A DNA stretch of 64,000 bases from Adiantum capillus-veneris (Eukaryota > Streptophyta > Polypodiopsida > Polypodiales > Pteridaceae): positions 89,122,881-89,186,880 of the forward strand of contig CM043957.1 of NCBI GenBank assembly GCA_014529385.2. The letters run 5' to 3'. The translations under genes and the position numbers were made by a program. Below are positions 1 to 12,510 of this stretch, in pieces. The notes beneath the pieces are model-generated. The model was not told where the DNA came from. It saw only the letters and a list, made by a program, of their open reading frames with translations, and did no database searches. The first letter of the stretch is position 1, and the number at the start of each line of letters is the position of its first letter.

Positions 1-788
1 ATGCCTACAACAAAATACTATCTCTCTTTTGAGGTTCACAGCATTTTCAAAATCGAAAACGGCATGCAGTACTCAGGAAAAACCATTTTCCCAAACATGC
101 AAAATACCTTTCGTTATTTTTGCAAAGAGGAAAATTTAGAAAATTAGCTTAATTTTTTAGGTTTTTACACTATTTTTCTCTATTTTCAGGCGGAATTTCT
201 CCTTTTCCCCTTGCGCCCAACACTAAGGCCAATGCTTTAGCAGGCCAAAAACAAGAGCGGAAAGAAATTCCACGTATGGTCCCCGTTGACGCTATACTTA
301 AAGACGTCGTGGCGCAATCGGCAGGCGGCGGGGTTGTTGGTGGCTAAAATGAGCGCGTGGGTGGTTCCCCGGATGCCGGGTCCAATGCAGAAACGCCCCT
401 GTGCTTTCTTTTCTACTATGTACGCCATCTAATAATTTTCTCATTTTCGGCTGAGGACCAACCTGCAGATTTGCAGAATCCCGACTGCTTTTGCCAAGAA
501 GCTAAATAGGCCTATATAGGCGTTGAAAAAAGTGAAAATATTTACTTTAGCAATAGCAAAAATACCTTCAAAAAGCTGCTTTCGTATTCTACGAGGCAAA
601 TTTAACCCTGATTCTCATCTTTTAAACGTTGCATAATTCAGTAGCACAACGATAAAAAAACACTTTATCAGACACAGCCTGGAGAGGCACAAATATAAGA
701 ACATCTTTTCAATAAAATAGAAATAATGTTATTTTTATCTAGGGCTAACTAAGGAAGGCATAAAAAATAGGGGAAATTACCAAAATAC
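1..788. other. Noncoding stretch
   Basis: No reading frame here looks like a protein-coding exon. The only structure I see is a segment near 219-251 (AACACTAAGG, then CTTTAGCAGGCC) that recurs in slightly shortened form at about 1776-1803. Confidence 0.5.
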
Positions 789-1217
789 CCCTCTAATTTA
801 TGGAAATTCCCAAAATACCCCTCAAATTTCAAAAATTCCCAAAATACCCTTGCATCTATTTTGATTGGATAGTTCAAAATTTTCTAATCTTTATTCCTTT
901 GTGACAATTGAGATCCTTTGTTAGTGCTTAACATGTACTTTTTCACAAATTACCTCGCAAAAAAAAGGCAATTATGTCTAAAAATAATGAAGCATTTCAT
1001 CTCCAAAGGCTACGTAACCAACTCAAATTCTAGTTTTAGCATCTTGTATTGATACACAATAATAAGTCTTCTTATAAAAAGCTAAAAATGTTTTTATCTT
1101 TGGAGAAATTTAATCTCACAACTAGGGGTAATTTGGGAATTTATGACCAAATATCGGGGGTATTTTAGGAATTTTTGAAATTTGAAGGGTATTTTGGGAA
1201 TTTTCACAAATTAGAAG
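789..1217. mobile_element. MITE-like foldback element
   Basis: The left arm (789-850) and right arm (1157-1217) are reverse complements over about 60 bp with few mismatches. Both are built on the phrase TTCCCAAAATACCC and its complement. They enclose about 305 bp of AT-rich DNA with no ORF. The arm/loop layout and small size fit a MITE or foldback element. I could not identify a target-site duplication, so the superfamily is unknown. Confidence 0.6.
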
Positions 1218-2258
1218 CGTAGAAATTTGCTGAGCTAGTGGGCAGACCTCTCACCTGACGTGCGCGCTCCCTCCCTCTGGCAGACGGCAACTCGTAGCCT
1301 GCAGTCACGTCCACAAAAGCCTGGACTGCATTTATTGAAGCGGACCGCCTGGACAGCGTGCAAAAGGAGGGGACTCGTTTAGACTGCAGTCTGCGAGTGA
1401 GGGAAGCACATCAGAAAGCCTCTCTTCGAATCAGCGACTGCGCATCTGCAGCCCAAAGGCCCGGTACCTTTCTCCTTTTCCGCAGATCTCCCACACGATG
1501 CTGTGCCAAATTCTGCTTGCAGGGGTGAGACTTCTTGACTGCATTTATTGACACGCTCGACGGCTTGCACAGCTTGTAGAAGACGGCTGTCTACAGGGAC
1601 TCCTAGTCTCCTACTGTCGCACACCTATAAGCACCACGTCAAAGACGTGCAGGGTAGCCCCATCGACTGCAGTCGCTGAGTACCGTCCAGTCCTGGATTC
1701 CCTCTAAGCCTTTAAGGCTCTGCAAAGTACAACCTCCACGTGGACGCCATAGGTTGTAGGACGCCCAAGCGAGCCTAACACTAAGGCTTTAGCAGGCCAA
1801 AAAGGTAACCTTCCTCTCCTTCTGTTGGAGAGAAGCAAACATACCCTTCAATAGTGTAGGGGAAGCATATTGTAACCCTTCAACACTGAAGGAGGAAACA
1901 AAAATACAAGGGAAGGACACGCTACCTATAGTTTATAATAACCAGGTGAGGATGATGCCACCTCATTCTCGACCATATGTATGTATGGTTTTTTTTTTGC
2001 GAGCATGGCATGTGAACACCTAATGCATTCATCCTTATCTTCTGAACCCATGTTTGCAATTTTTTTAATTACTATCGATATTTGTTGACTTCTAGTTTTC
2101 CACTCTTACGAGGTTTGAACGATTGATAACTCTTATACATGCACTTTGAAATCAATTTTTGAGACAAAATATAGGTACATTACTACCCTTCCATTAAAAC
2201 GTTTTCAATGATGATTTATCGAGAATGTGTCTTGAATTGAACCGTTCCCTTTGGATTA
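1218..2258. other. Intergenic, locally GC-rich, with an imperfect duplication
   Basis: No convincing gene. Around 1320-1400 and 1533-1620 there are two imperfect copies of an about 80-bp segment, each starting near GACTGCATTTATTGA and containing a CAGTC/GACTG-rich stretch. The region is richer in G+C than its surroundings. It could be old transposon or promoter material; nothing coding is supported. Confidence 0.4.
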
Positions 2259-2724
2259 GGCTATCGTTACACGAGGCTTAGTTTTCAGTAATGGAAAACT
2301 AAGCCGAACTAAGCCCCTACAGACTCTGCAGAGGTACTTGTGCATCTTTTCTGGGTCACGCGAAGCAGGAAGGCGATTGCTACAGGTAGGTGTAGGTGCA
2401 TCGCAAGACTGTTATGGAGTAGAGAGAGGGGAGACAAATTCTGACAGTGATGACACGCTTGCAGTGGAGCGTGTAAAAAGAAGCTTGACGGCGCGCCCAC
2501 GTTGCTAATAAGTATTAAAAAAATATTTTTATGAAAAATTGCGATAAACTTGTAGCCTCATTTTATGGGATGCCTTGCATAGTTGTGCAACTATGCCAAA
2601 ATCGGCATAGTTGCAAATTTTGTACATAGTTCTACTATGCCAGGCAACTATGCTACGTGTGACTATGAACCGGGCTTAGTTATCTGCCAGAGTTACAGAT
2701 AAATAAGCCTCGTGTGACCATGCC
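2259..2724. mobile_element. MITE-like element upstream of the kinase gene
   Basis: Terminal inverted repeats are visible: the left end reads GGCTATCGTTACACGAGGCT and the right end, on the other strand, GGCATGGTCACACGAGGCTT. The element is about 466 bp with no coding capacity and contains further GGCTTAGTT / AACTAAGCC inverted motifs. Possible flanking 3-bp duplications (TTA / TGA) are not convincing. It ends about 195 bp before the start codon of the inositol kinase, so it probably sits in its promoter region. Confidence 0.6.
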
Positions 2725-2918
2725 CTGAATCATGGCACAGCGCACACTAGTTTTAAAATTGTTGACACATGCTATAATAGTGAACCTGGCAAAGAAGGCA
2801 GGGACTTCGATGACAATGCAGAATGCAGAATGAATAGTAACCGACGCTCTCAAAATGTACCTATATATTACAATTTACACATCAGCAGCACTTGTGAAAG
2901 AGAGCCGAGCAAAGTAAC

Positions 2919-4835
2919 ATGCATGAGAGAGACGGGCAAAAGAGAGAAGGTCGTGGGCGAGTTCTGCTTGTTGGCCATTGTTGTCATGATTCCATTCGGA
3001 CACCAGCAGGAGCCGTCTTCGAAGCTCTGGGAGGCTCTGTTGCTTACATCTCCAACATTCTCGACGCTCTCCACATCCCCTTGCAGCTCATTTCAAAGGT
3101 GGGTTCAGACTTCGCTTACTCATCCCTCCTCCTCCCCCACCCCCCCTCTTTCTCCCTTTCTGCGCCCACAACCCAATTCTTCTCCGACTTCACCCTCATT
3201 GACGACAGAGTCCTCAAAACAGGGCACCTCTGCGAACCCATTTTCCCCCATGATGTCCCTATGCACTTCCCTCGCTACCCCATTGGCCTTGCTGTCGGGG
3301 TTGCATGCGAAATCTCGGCAGAAACCCTAGGAAAAATGGCAGATGCATGCGAGCTGCTTGTCGTTGATGTGCAAGCTCTTATTCGCACTATTGACCCGGC
3401 TACAGGGCTTGTGGGCTTGCAGCGGCTTTCTCAGACCCCTTTCCAGAGACTTCTTCATCGTGTGTCTTACCTAAAGGCTGCACGCAATGAGGCACTCTAT
3501 ATCGACATAGAGGATGTGAGGAAGGACACTGTGGTGATTGTCACACAGGGCAAGCTTGGATGCAGTATTTATTGTAAGGACCACAAGTTTACGGTGCCTG
3601 CATTTGAAGCTGAAGAAGTTGATCCCACTGGGGCAGGAGATAGTTTTCTTGCTGGATTTTCTGCTGGCTTGTATCAAGGCTTCTCTGTTCAGAATGCTGC
3701 GTTGATGGGGAATTATTTTGGTGCAGTCACGGTGGGTCAAGTTGGGGTGCCCACATTCTCCTCTACCGATCTTCAGGTAGTTATTTTTGTCTTAAACGTG
3801 AAATGTGTGTATCTTGTGGTGCAGCATCTGTTTACTGTGTACAAAACTGAAAATGGCATGCATGAGGTATGCCTTTGCATGTAGATGCATTGCAACGCAA
3901 GCGAGGGGGTAAAGAGGCTGCCAGAGGAAATGTCCAGGCTGGAAGTAAGCTCCTCTTGGATGCTTTTTACCAGTTGCCATATTCAACAGGGTCTCTCACT
4001 GGTATTGCATACTTAATTTTAGACTCGTGAGCTAGCTAGGTACCATTGGTGTATTACTTTTGTGGTTACCCGTTAATTTGCTTATCTGCACCGTGCAGAG
4101 GTGGCTTATGGAAGTTTTATAATTATACTTTAGAAGAGGCGCCGCCGCCTGCTAATGAGGGGCTAGTCAGGGAGTTGTGGATTTTTGGCTGAGTCTTGAA
4201 TTATGCTCTTAGTTGTGTAAGTGGATTTGTAGGTCTATTCCTAGAGGTGATCCATTAAGTGAGTGATCACTTAACCCAATTCAGCTATTCTGAAAATGAG
4301 GGCAGAGGAATTGCAGGATGTATTTTTTTTTTAATGGGGGTGTGTGTGTTAGAGTCAGGGTGGCTGTTGAGTGTACAGTTACTTTGGATGAACTCTTGTT
4401 GTAGATTGTAGCAAGTGATTATGTTGTAAAAACTATTAATATTCGAAATAGTAATTTGATAATCATCTAAAGTGCATTGCTTGGGAGGGTTAAGCACCTC
4501 CTATTATATCAGTTAGGAAGAAAAGTGCCGACTTCATGCTCGTATTTGGTGGTCTAGTTTTTGCAGATATCAAACACGTGTCACCAATTTTCAAGATATT
4601 CGTATGAGATGTGTGTCAAGCATAAACTTGGTCGCTTGAATGTTAATTTTAATCGCAACTTTTGAAGGCTGCTTGCCAAAGAACTTATTCAAGAGTATTT
4701 GAATTGCGGTGCTATTAGTTTGGCTTTTGTAACTGATTCTCACTTGCGTTGCAGAAGATGCAAAGAGTCATGAATGGGCAAGTGTCCTTTTCTTCAAATG
4801 ACCACGATGCTGTTCTGGAGACCATCCATGAATAG
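2919..4835 (+). CDS. Inositol 3-kinase (pfkB carbohydrate kinase family), two exons
   Basis: Exon 1 is 2919-3776 and exon 2 is 4755-4835, giving 312 residues. The ATG at 2919 is the first after an in-frame TGA at 2895-2897. The protein starts a pfkB fold at GHCCHD (about residue 20), followed by the sugar-binding ALGGSVAYISN stretch, and ends in the pfkB signature VDPTGAGDSF (residues 234-243). Asp241 is the expected catalytic base in the anion hole. Overall order and motifs (VDVQALIR, KAARNEALY, NYFGAVTV) match plant myo-inositol kinases, which phosphorylate inositol with ATP in the lipid-independent route to phytate. Other pfkB sugar kinases are a weaker alternative. It is somewhat shorter than the roughly 350-residue angiosperm protein as I remember it. 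No frameshift or stop is seen, so it is probably functional. It is the only intact host gene in the window. Confidence 0.85.
3777..4754 (+). other. Intron of the inositol kinase gene
   Basis: The donor is CAG|GTAGTT at 3776/3777 and the acceptor is GCGTTGCAG|AAG at 4754/4755. Splicing keeps the frame and adds 26 residues ending ...LETIHE before a TAG stop. Without splicing the exon-1 frame runs about 36 codons into unrelated sequence. The joined frame and classic splice sites are seen; use in vivo is inferred. Confidence 0.7.
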
Positions 4836-7740
4836 TCACGACTGCTTACACGCCAAAAGGTAATAACAAATTCTGGGGGTAAAAATTGGCTGTCAGAAAT
4901 CCCACATATTTGTAATGATAAAATGGGATGTCACAGCTCTCTCCATTGCTTAACACAAATCAATTTACACTTTTGTGCCTTTTACTTTGTCGTTTTCCTT
5001 TGTCTTCAGCTACACTTTGTCATTGTTCGGACTGGTTATCCTGCTGAATTTGTGTGGTGTGCCAGTTAATGAGTTGCAAAAAAATAAGTACTGTAAGGTT
5101 GAGTGATTGTGGGCGTGAGTACCGCCTCGCTGACGTTGAAAGGAATCTTAGTTGGCCACGTCATGATCCCTGTTTCTTGCCTGTGGGTTTCTTGGACTGA
5201 TTTGTTGTCAAGATCAAGTTTTATATGTAGATGCCGAGTATCTTTAACCGTTGGGAGTCTGCTCATGCCAATTGTCTGCTTCACAAATATACCCGTTGCT
5301 GTAAGATGGAACAAAATGTTCAGGTTTTAAGTCTGCTTGTTTCTACTGTGGAGTTATGGTAATTTTCTTCTTTCATGCGGCAGATGGAATTTGCCATTTA
5401 GAACTGCTTTTCGACTTTAAGTAAACTTTTGAAGGGATCATGCTTTTATGTGTGAATGAAGTTGTAGCAGTAAGTAAACTGCTACAACTTTTGAAGGGAT
5501 CATGCTTTTATGTGTGAATGAAGTTGTAGCAGAAAGTAAACTGCTACAACTTTAAGTAAACTTTTGAAGAGATCATGCTTTTATGTGTGAATGAAGTTAT
5601 AGCGGCATGGTGATAATAGAAGTATTGGTTAGGTGAAGATTGAGTTCTCTGGTTCCAGTTCTACTTACTTATTCTTGTTATATGGATGCATGTACCTTTT
5701 CCTTTTGCTATAACAATGGCCAAATGTGGGCTCCCAATAGTAGTTTGTATAAGGGCTGATGGTATCTTGCATTCCAAGAGATTATCTCAACCACGTGGTT
5801 AAATGAACGTGTTCTTAGATGTTGATTGATAAGACCAGATGTGCAATTTATTTGGTTTGTTGTGTAATCGCGTGGCTATTTATGTCTTCTTCCTGGCTCG
5901 TTCATTTTCATGGTGAATCTCCAGCATTTTTTATGTAACATGTAGACTAATTATTGAAAAGGTGTGTCTGTGCCTAAACTGTTAGTGCCAGGCTTGGAAA
6001 ACTTGTTTATTGCATGTAACAGGTTGCGCGAGGCTCGGGTACAGGGACAAATTTTATTGTTAGTTTTGTGAGGATCCACATGATAATATGAAGTAGACAT
6101 GGTGAAATTGCCCCTTGTTAGATACCTGTGCACTTTGAACATTTTCCACTCTATATTGAGTCTTGAAAGCTTGACAAATACTTAGTGTATTCACACTTTA
6201 AGCATGGTGTCTCACTTTGTGTGTCGTATGTAGTGTGACTCTTTGTGGTGTGAACATACTTTGCAGATATGGAGCTTGGTTCGAGGTCTGTTGATTTTGA
6301 GATGCTCAAGATTATCACACACACATGAATTGCAGAGTGTAATAAGTTTGGTTTTGATTCTCTATTGGATAAAGGTTGCTAAGATGATTAGACATGAATT
6401 ACTTGTTTGACTTTTGGTTCTATGCAGCTGGTGAAGATGTTGTGAGAATGTGCGAGGCTTACATTTTTTCGTATAAGAAAATTAGGAAGTTGAGACATGG
6501 GCTAGGGAATAGCGCATAATAGGAATTGCCAGAACAATTTGTGTGGATTTTGAGCCGTGGACTTGACATGACTGTCAACAATGGTCTTGGTGGGCAGTTG
6601 AGTAATGGGACTGAACTTGGGGGCAATCTTGCATGGATGGCTTCATGGCTTCACAAACAAGCAATCGTGGGGGTTAGTGTGCCATGCCTCATGTCCAAAA
6701 TGGAGCAAGTTGACTAGGCTCAGCAAAGTAATAAACTCCCAAGGCTGTGGCGATGAAAACTTGACCATAATTTAACCGAACCCTTCTAAACCACAGATCT
6801 CCAGAAACTTAAGCCATACGAAAGCTTCAAGAGAGCCTAATTTCAGCTTTGGGTACTCTGCGGGCACCTTGTTTGAACTTTTGGAACCTATTGAAATCAA
6901 GTATGATCACTCTTCCATCCCCTCAACTTCAGCCTTTGTGTGGCCTTTTCATCATATGACTGATAATTTTATGGGGAATATGTTCACCTCAATAATGACC
7001 CTATGAATGCGAATAAGCTAGAATATGAGCACATCGGGTGTTTCAAAGATGCTGAGTGTTGGCAAAGGTTCCTCTCATTTTAGCAATCCTTGATGAAGAA
7101 TTTCTCATTTGATGTTAAAGGGATCAATAATCCTTCTATATTTTCTCACTCATGATCTTGGATTTGTGCTAGTGCCTTTGACGTGGTCTATAAGCCAAAC
7201 GGTCAAAATAGTCGCCCAATAGCTATGTTTTCCTTGTATTCATAGGGAATTGTGAGTAGGGAAGGACCCCTCGAGTTGAGCTATCTATAGATGAACCTCT
7301 ATACTGCTCTATACAACAATGATAATTTTTTGAGTAGTGACAAAAATCAAGCACATAAATAGCTCTAATTGTTTTTGGGCCTTAAAACACATTAACACAT
7401 CCTTTCACATCACCCAACCACACAAAAGCCTCACAAAATTGAAAGCACGATATTTGGACATCTTTTACATCACTCGGCCGGAAAAAGACTATGGAATGAA
7501 AACCAAAGAGAGAAACCATTTGCAATACACAAGTAATTTTCATTCATATCAAGGTATGCTTATGCGAAATGCCACTTGGAGGTAATTGACGAAGGGTACA
7601 ATCTGTCGCATGTAGGCTATATAGTAACTATGTACAATCCCCTCTTAACATGTCCTTGCCCTTTCATTTCTTGGTATCTGCAAGCTATAAGAGAGATACA
7701 GAAAAGAGAGACTATAATACTCACTTGTAGAAATGAGTAA
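4836..7740. other. Intergenic region after the kinase gene
   Basis: It presumably begins with the 3' UTR of the kinase. Short ORFs at 5103-5330 and 6526-6717 show no recognisable domain. Apart from the hairpin-bearing tandem repeat at 5428-5605, I see no structured feature. Confidence 0.45.
5428..5605. repeat. Short tandem repeat with hairpins
   Basis: The phrase GATCATGCTTTTATGTGTGA occurs three times (near 5437, 5499 and 5571). Between the copies, GTTGTAGCAG and CTGCTACAAC pair as 10-bp stems with 8-nt loops at 5461-5488 and again at 5523-5550. The repeat period is about 62 bp. It looks like local duplication of a stem-loop unit. Confidence 0.8.
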
Positions 7741-8031
7741 GAACAAAAGACTTGCTTCTGTTTTGCTCGTCTGTTTTGGTTCTTGCCATGTGTCTGAAAG
7801 TCAAAAGCTACAGACAAATCAATCTCTTAATTTTGTAGATCACGCCTTAGTCGTTGCAATGTGCATGTGTTCCCTTATCTTCAAAATGGCTAGGTACTCG
7901 TTCATACACACATCAATGTCTTGTATGCAACCCTCCTTTGTAGAGCTCCTCCCCAATAGAGGCTTTCTAAACATAAAAACAACAATGACAAACAACCAAA
8001 ACAGACGAGTAAAACAGAAGCAAAAGATTTG
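7741..8031. repeat. Foldback repeat with about 40-bp arms
   Basis: The segment around 7741-7783 (core TTGCTTCTGTTTTGCTCGTC) is the near-perfect reverse complement of 7989-8031 (core GACGAGTAAAACAGAAGCAA). The arms are separated by about 205 bp with no credible ORF. Size and layout fit a small MITE or a transcribed foldback. No target duplication was recognised. Confidence 0.6.
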
Positions 8032-8576
8032 TTGAAAGAAAAACCAATAAACTAGAGAAAATAAATAAATCACTAGTTTTCTTCGTGCTCTTAGAATGCA
8101 GATGAAGCTCTTCGTGTATATAGATATGTTGCATTAAGATTTCCTTAACTATCTTCGTACCTCTCGAAAGCTTGGAATTCCTTGCTCTTTATTTTAGCAT
8201 ACCCAAAATTGATCTTTTGAAGAATCTTTCTTACTTTACTACATGATTATCCATTTGCCCTTGGTGATTGATGTTGGTCACCTATTGTATTTGTTTAGTG
8301 TGCCATAGGTGGTGATGGATTCAATAGATATAGTAGGCAGTTTCAATTGGGGATGCCATGGCTTGAAGAAGATGACACACATAAGAAAGAGAAAAAAGGG
8401 AAAAGGAGGGAAAAGTGCGAAATGGAAAGAATCAAAATCCCTTTTTGTTGATGAAAGAGGTTTTCTCGAAGTAAAAGCAGCATGTGATTAAGGTTTACCT
8501 CATGTTGTCTCTAAAACAAATATCATTTTAGAAATTCAAAGAAATTTCTAAAGTGAAATTTTGTAATGGAAACCTC

Positions 8577-8639
8577 CCCTCATTTGCGTAGAGCGCTCTC
8601 TCTCTACACGTTAAAAGGGAAAAAAATCATTTGCGTAGA

Positions 8640-8695
<56 letters not shown>

Positions 8696-8720
8696 TGTAC
8701 ACACTAAAAGGGAAAAAAAA
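8577..8720. repeat. Duplicated segment with an expanded CT microsatellite
   Basis: Two copies of a unit (ATTTGCGTAGAGCGCTCTCT ... AAAAGGGAAAAAAA) lie head to tail at 8582-8626 and 8629-8720. In the second copy the CT run has grown to about 50 bp (8642-8691). This shows the microsatellite expanding inside one of two duplicates. Confidence 0.85.
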
Positions 8721-9471
8721 TTACCTCAAAACTTTCCCTAATGGTGTTGTGTCCTTAACGACATTGTATTGCATTGCAATATGTTAATTATCTTGAGCTT
8801 TTTCTTTTGGAAAGTTTTTTTAAAGGCACCAATAACTTCCTTATATTGAGTAAAAGGACTTGGGCCACTTTTATCTACGTTACAAATAGCTTGCTTGTCA
8901 AGTTTGTGAATAGCACAAGAACAAATGACTCTTAACAATTATGATATCTAACTAGTTATGTTTATATCTAGCTAGCCACCTACATGATACCAAACATCTA
9001 ACAAAAAACTTAGGTGCAACAAGCTATCTCTTTGGCCCACAAAGATGTATGCCAAAAGCTTCCAAAAGGCAAAAAGGTTTCTCAGAGGCTTAGCAAAACG
9101 ATTTGAACCCACAAGCATATATGTGCATTAAAGAAAATCCCTTGAAAACACAAATGACAATCCTTGATCATAAACATATTGGAAAGATTAAAGAAACACA
9201 TTTGAACATTCAAAATTAGTGCCTAATCACAAAAGATAGTATAGTTTATGTTGGGGCCAACCCCAATGGACCTTAAACAAGATAACCAAAGAAGTCATGC
9301 TCGTTCTTCTCCATAAGTGGAGGAGGTCCCACCCAGAAAAAGATTCCAAACATAGTCCAAATGATAGTTTAGCCCTATGCACATATAAATATATTAGAAA
9401 GAAAAGGAAGGACAACCTTCAACCTTATGAATAGGACTTAACCTATCGTAACTTCTTAAGAAACTCTCTCT

Positions 9472-9473
<2 letters not shown>

Positions 9474-9536
<63 letters not shown>
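9474..9536. repeat. CT dinucleotide microsatellite
   Basis: An uninterrupted CT run of about 63 bp, preceded by a shorter interrupted CT stretch at 9464-9471. Confidence 0.95.
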
Positions 9537-9538
<2 letters not shown>

Positions 9539-12423
9539 GGTTTGTGTTACCTTCTCTTCCCTTTGAAAAGTCCAAGAAAATACATAAACATGACCATAAC
9601 ACTAATCAAGAAATTTCTTAGCATCTTGTTTGTTGTTTGTTGACTCTAATCAGAAACACATGGTCAAATCTCACAATCATTAAGCTTTCAATTGTTGTGC
9701 AACCTCATTCTTAAGTTGTTATTTTCAACCATGCTCTTTAGACTCAAATTAACCTCTAGGTTAATCTCAAATTTGGGACCATCTGGGTCCTCCCACGATC
9801 CTTCCATCCATAATTGGAATTTCTAGTTGAGTTACAAGCTAACAACTTGTGTACCCACAAGTGGACACATGCTATGAATGTATGTCAAAAACTACAAAGC
9901 AACCACCAAGATTCGAAGTATCAAACAAAGAGGAAAAAAGGGCTCAAGAGGACAATGAAGGTCCAAAGGAAGCCACCAAATTCGTATCATTTTACTAGCA
10001 AGACACCATGTTGTCCTATTTATTGATGGCCATCTAATTTCAAACATGTGGTCCCTATTTTTTTTGGTGTAGATGCCTTAAAAGATGCTGAGAAGCTAAT
10101 GATTTTTGTTGTAATCACGTGATGCTCAGATAGAGCTCAAAACTAAGTGCAAGGACTATAATTAACCGTTTTTGATCAATCAAGTGTGAACCTAGTATTT
10201 AAACTCATTATGATGGATAGCCGCTTAGCTCATTTTGGGGGCTCTAAAGTTAAAAGAGATAGTCCATCAAGCTTGAAAGCTTTGAGAATACCAAGAGCTT
10301 CAAAGATTCCATATCCTCCTTAAGGATTTGCTTACTTGTATTTTCCTCCTCCCACATGCTCCTTCATACACTTGAGGAGATCACTATATGTAAAACTCCT
10401 ATATGACGTACATTCATGACCTTTCTCTAAAATCCCTTATATCTGACCTTTCTCAAAAATCCCTTATATCTGAATTTTTCAAGGGATAAATGAACCCTTT
10501 TCTTTTCAAATCTATAATTTTTTTGAGATGTGAAAAGAAATTTATCCTTTGGTAAACTTACTTATGTGAGTTTTAATGGATTATAATATTCTTCTCTCAA
10601 ACTCACATGATAGGCACATTTTTATAAGTGAATCCCCGGATTATGCATAGTGGTTGAGCTCATGAATAAGACCAATGTTTTCTTAGTGCGTTAGTGTTTG
10701 AAGTTTGCTACTCAAGGTTGCTCGTTAATGTGAGTGTTTAATCCTTGTGTTGTGCTCTTTGATTAACTAGATGTGCTCTAGACTGTATGTTAAAGTAGGT
10801 GTGAGTATGTAGCTTGCTTGTTTGCTCAATCTTGAACACACATTGTCTTCTAGGTGCACACATGGAGTAGCTACATCACTGTAGGGGGCTTTGAGAGAGA
10901 GTCAATTAGGTATCCAATTTACCGAGCATGGCACAAATAGGAAAAAGCACTCAATGAGTTCCAAGTGATTAGGTCATTGAGTAGGCATGTAGAGCTTGCA
11001 ATGATTCTCCTTGCACATCTCAAAACAATCAATGAAGCGGTATGCATATATAGATTATTTGCTCTACGTTACACTTAATTTCATGTTTGTTGGATTGACA
11101 TATTAAAGTCGGTTAGTTCAAACACTATACTACTATGGGTGCACAAGCTTCTTTTGGCACCATTCTTGGGGAATGAATGAAGGACTAAGCCTAGGAGTGG
11201 CATTGTTGCATACATCGTGTCTTCCTTAGAATTAAAACTTCACTCTTTAGAGGAAATTAGATTAAGCATTAGTTCCATTGACTTGGGGGAGGCTAAAAAA
11301 CTCTTAAGTGCCCATGCATTTAAGAAATGCTCCCGTCAATTAGGTTTAGAAGTAGTTTAAGAAATGGGGTAAAGTTAGGCTTAGTTAGAAACATAGGAAA
11401 GTATGTAAAAAACTACCATTTCAACTTTTTCACTCATGTGTGTTTTTTTAAAGAAGAAGAATGGTACAAGATTTTATTTTTTGCACTTTTAACTTTCAAA
11501 ACAGGTGGCTGGTTAAATGTCTATAGGGCTTGCCCTATAGAGGATAATTTTAACAAAAAATAAGCTTGCAAGCACCAAAAATTGAATTCTATTGCTCATA
11601 TTGTTTTGGATTCACAATGCTTTTTTGGGGTTCTACAATGGGCCAAAGGCTCTTAGGATCCCTAAGGACACATAAACTAGCTTAAACTTCATTTGGGCTC
11701 CAATGAGCCCAAAACATTAGGAAAAATATGAACCTCAAAGGGGCCTTGTAAGAGCAACCAATCAAATTTAAGTCAACAATAAGACATAAAAGGGGAGGCA
11801 TGGACAACCCATATCTATGTACCTCAAAACTATATCATGTAACATATATATGGAAAGAGCTCAGCAATGCGCTCCAAATGCAGTTTTGTCTGACAAATTT
11901 GAAGTTAAAATGCTCAAGTTATGGCCATTCAAAAAACAAAAAAAAGAAAAAACTAGTGGACCATGGCCACAAGCCCATTCTCATTGGTGTAGAGCATATA
12001 TTCAAACAAAATCTTTGACCCTAAAGGGTTCTTTTGGGGTTCATATTTTCCCTAATGACAATATGAGTAAATTCCAGTGTCAAAACCTAGAAGTAGCTCG
12101 TTAGAATAGCCACTTAGGCCTTCAAGGGGCTCAACCTTGCAAAAGATTTATTGGCGCCTAGGATTTTTTGTGTTATGTCCACTTAGGTCTCTCCTCTCAA
12201 GGTCCAAGATCTTTCGTTTGATAAAAACTTGCAATGAGCCTATAACAATCAGAGCACTAGATGGGGCTCCAAAACAATTTGAGCCTCTGTGACTACTGCC
12301 CAAAATTATCTAAACCACAACAAGAAAATTTGACATCTTCCCAAGAACTTGCATAATCACTCTCCAAAAGTAAATATCAGATCATTTGTACTCATAAAAA
12401 AAAAACTACTTCAAAGAAACCTT

Positions 12424-12510
12424 CATTCGATGGACTCAATGCTGTCAAGCTTGCTATAGAATCTCAAAGCCTTCATTTGATGGACTCAATGCTGTCAAGA
12501 TTTCTATAGA
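12424..12510. repeat. Short direct duplication
   Basis: Two adjacent copies of a unit of about 50 bp share CCTTCATT(C/T)GATGGACTC, AATGCTGTCAAG and CTATAGAATCTC. Confidence 0.8.
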
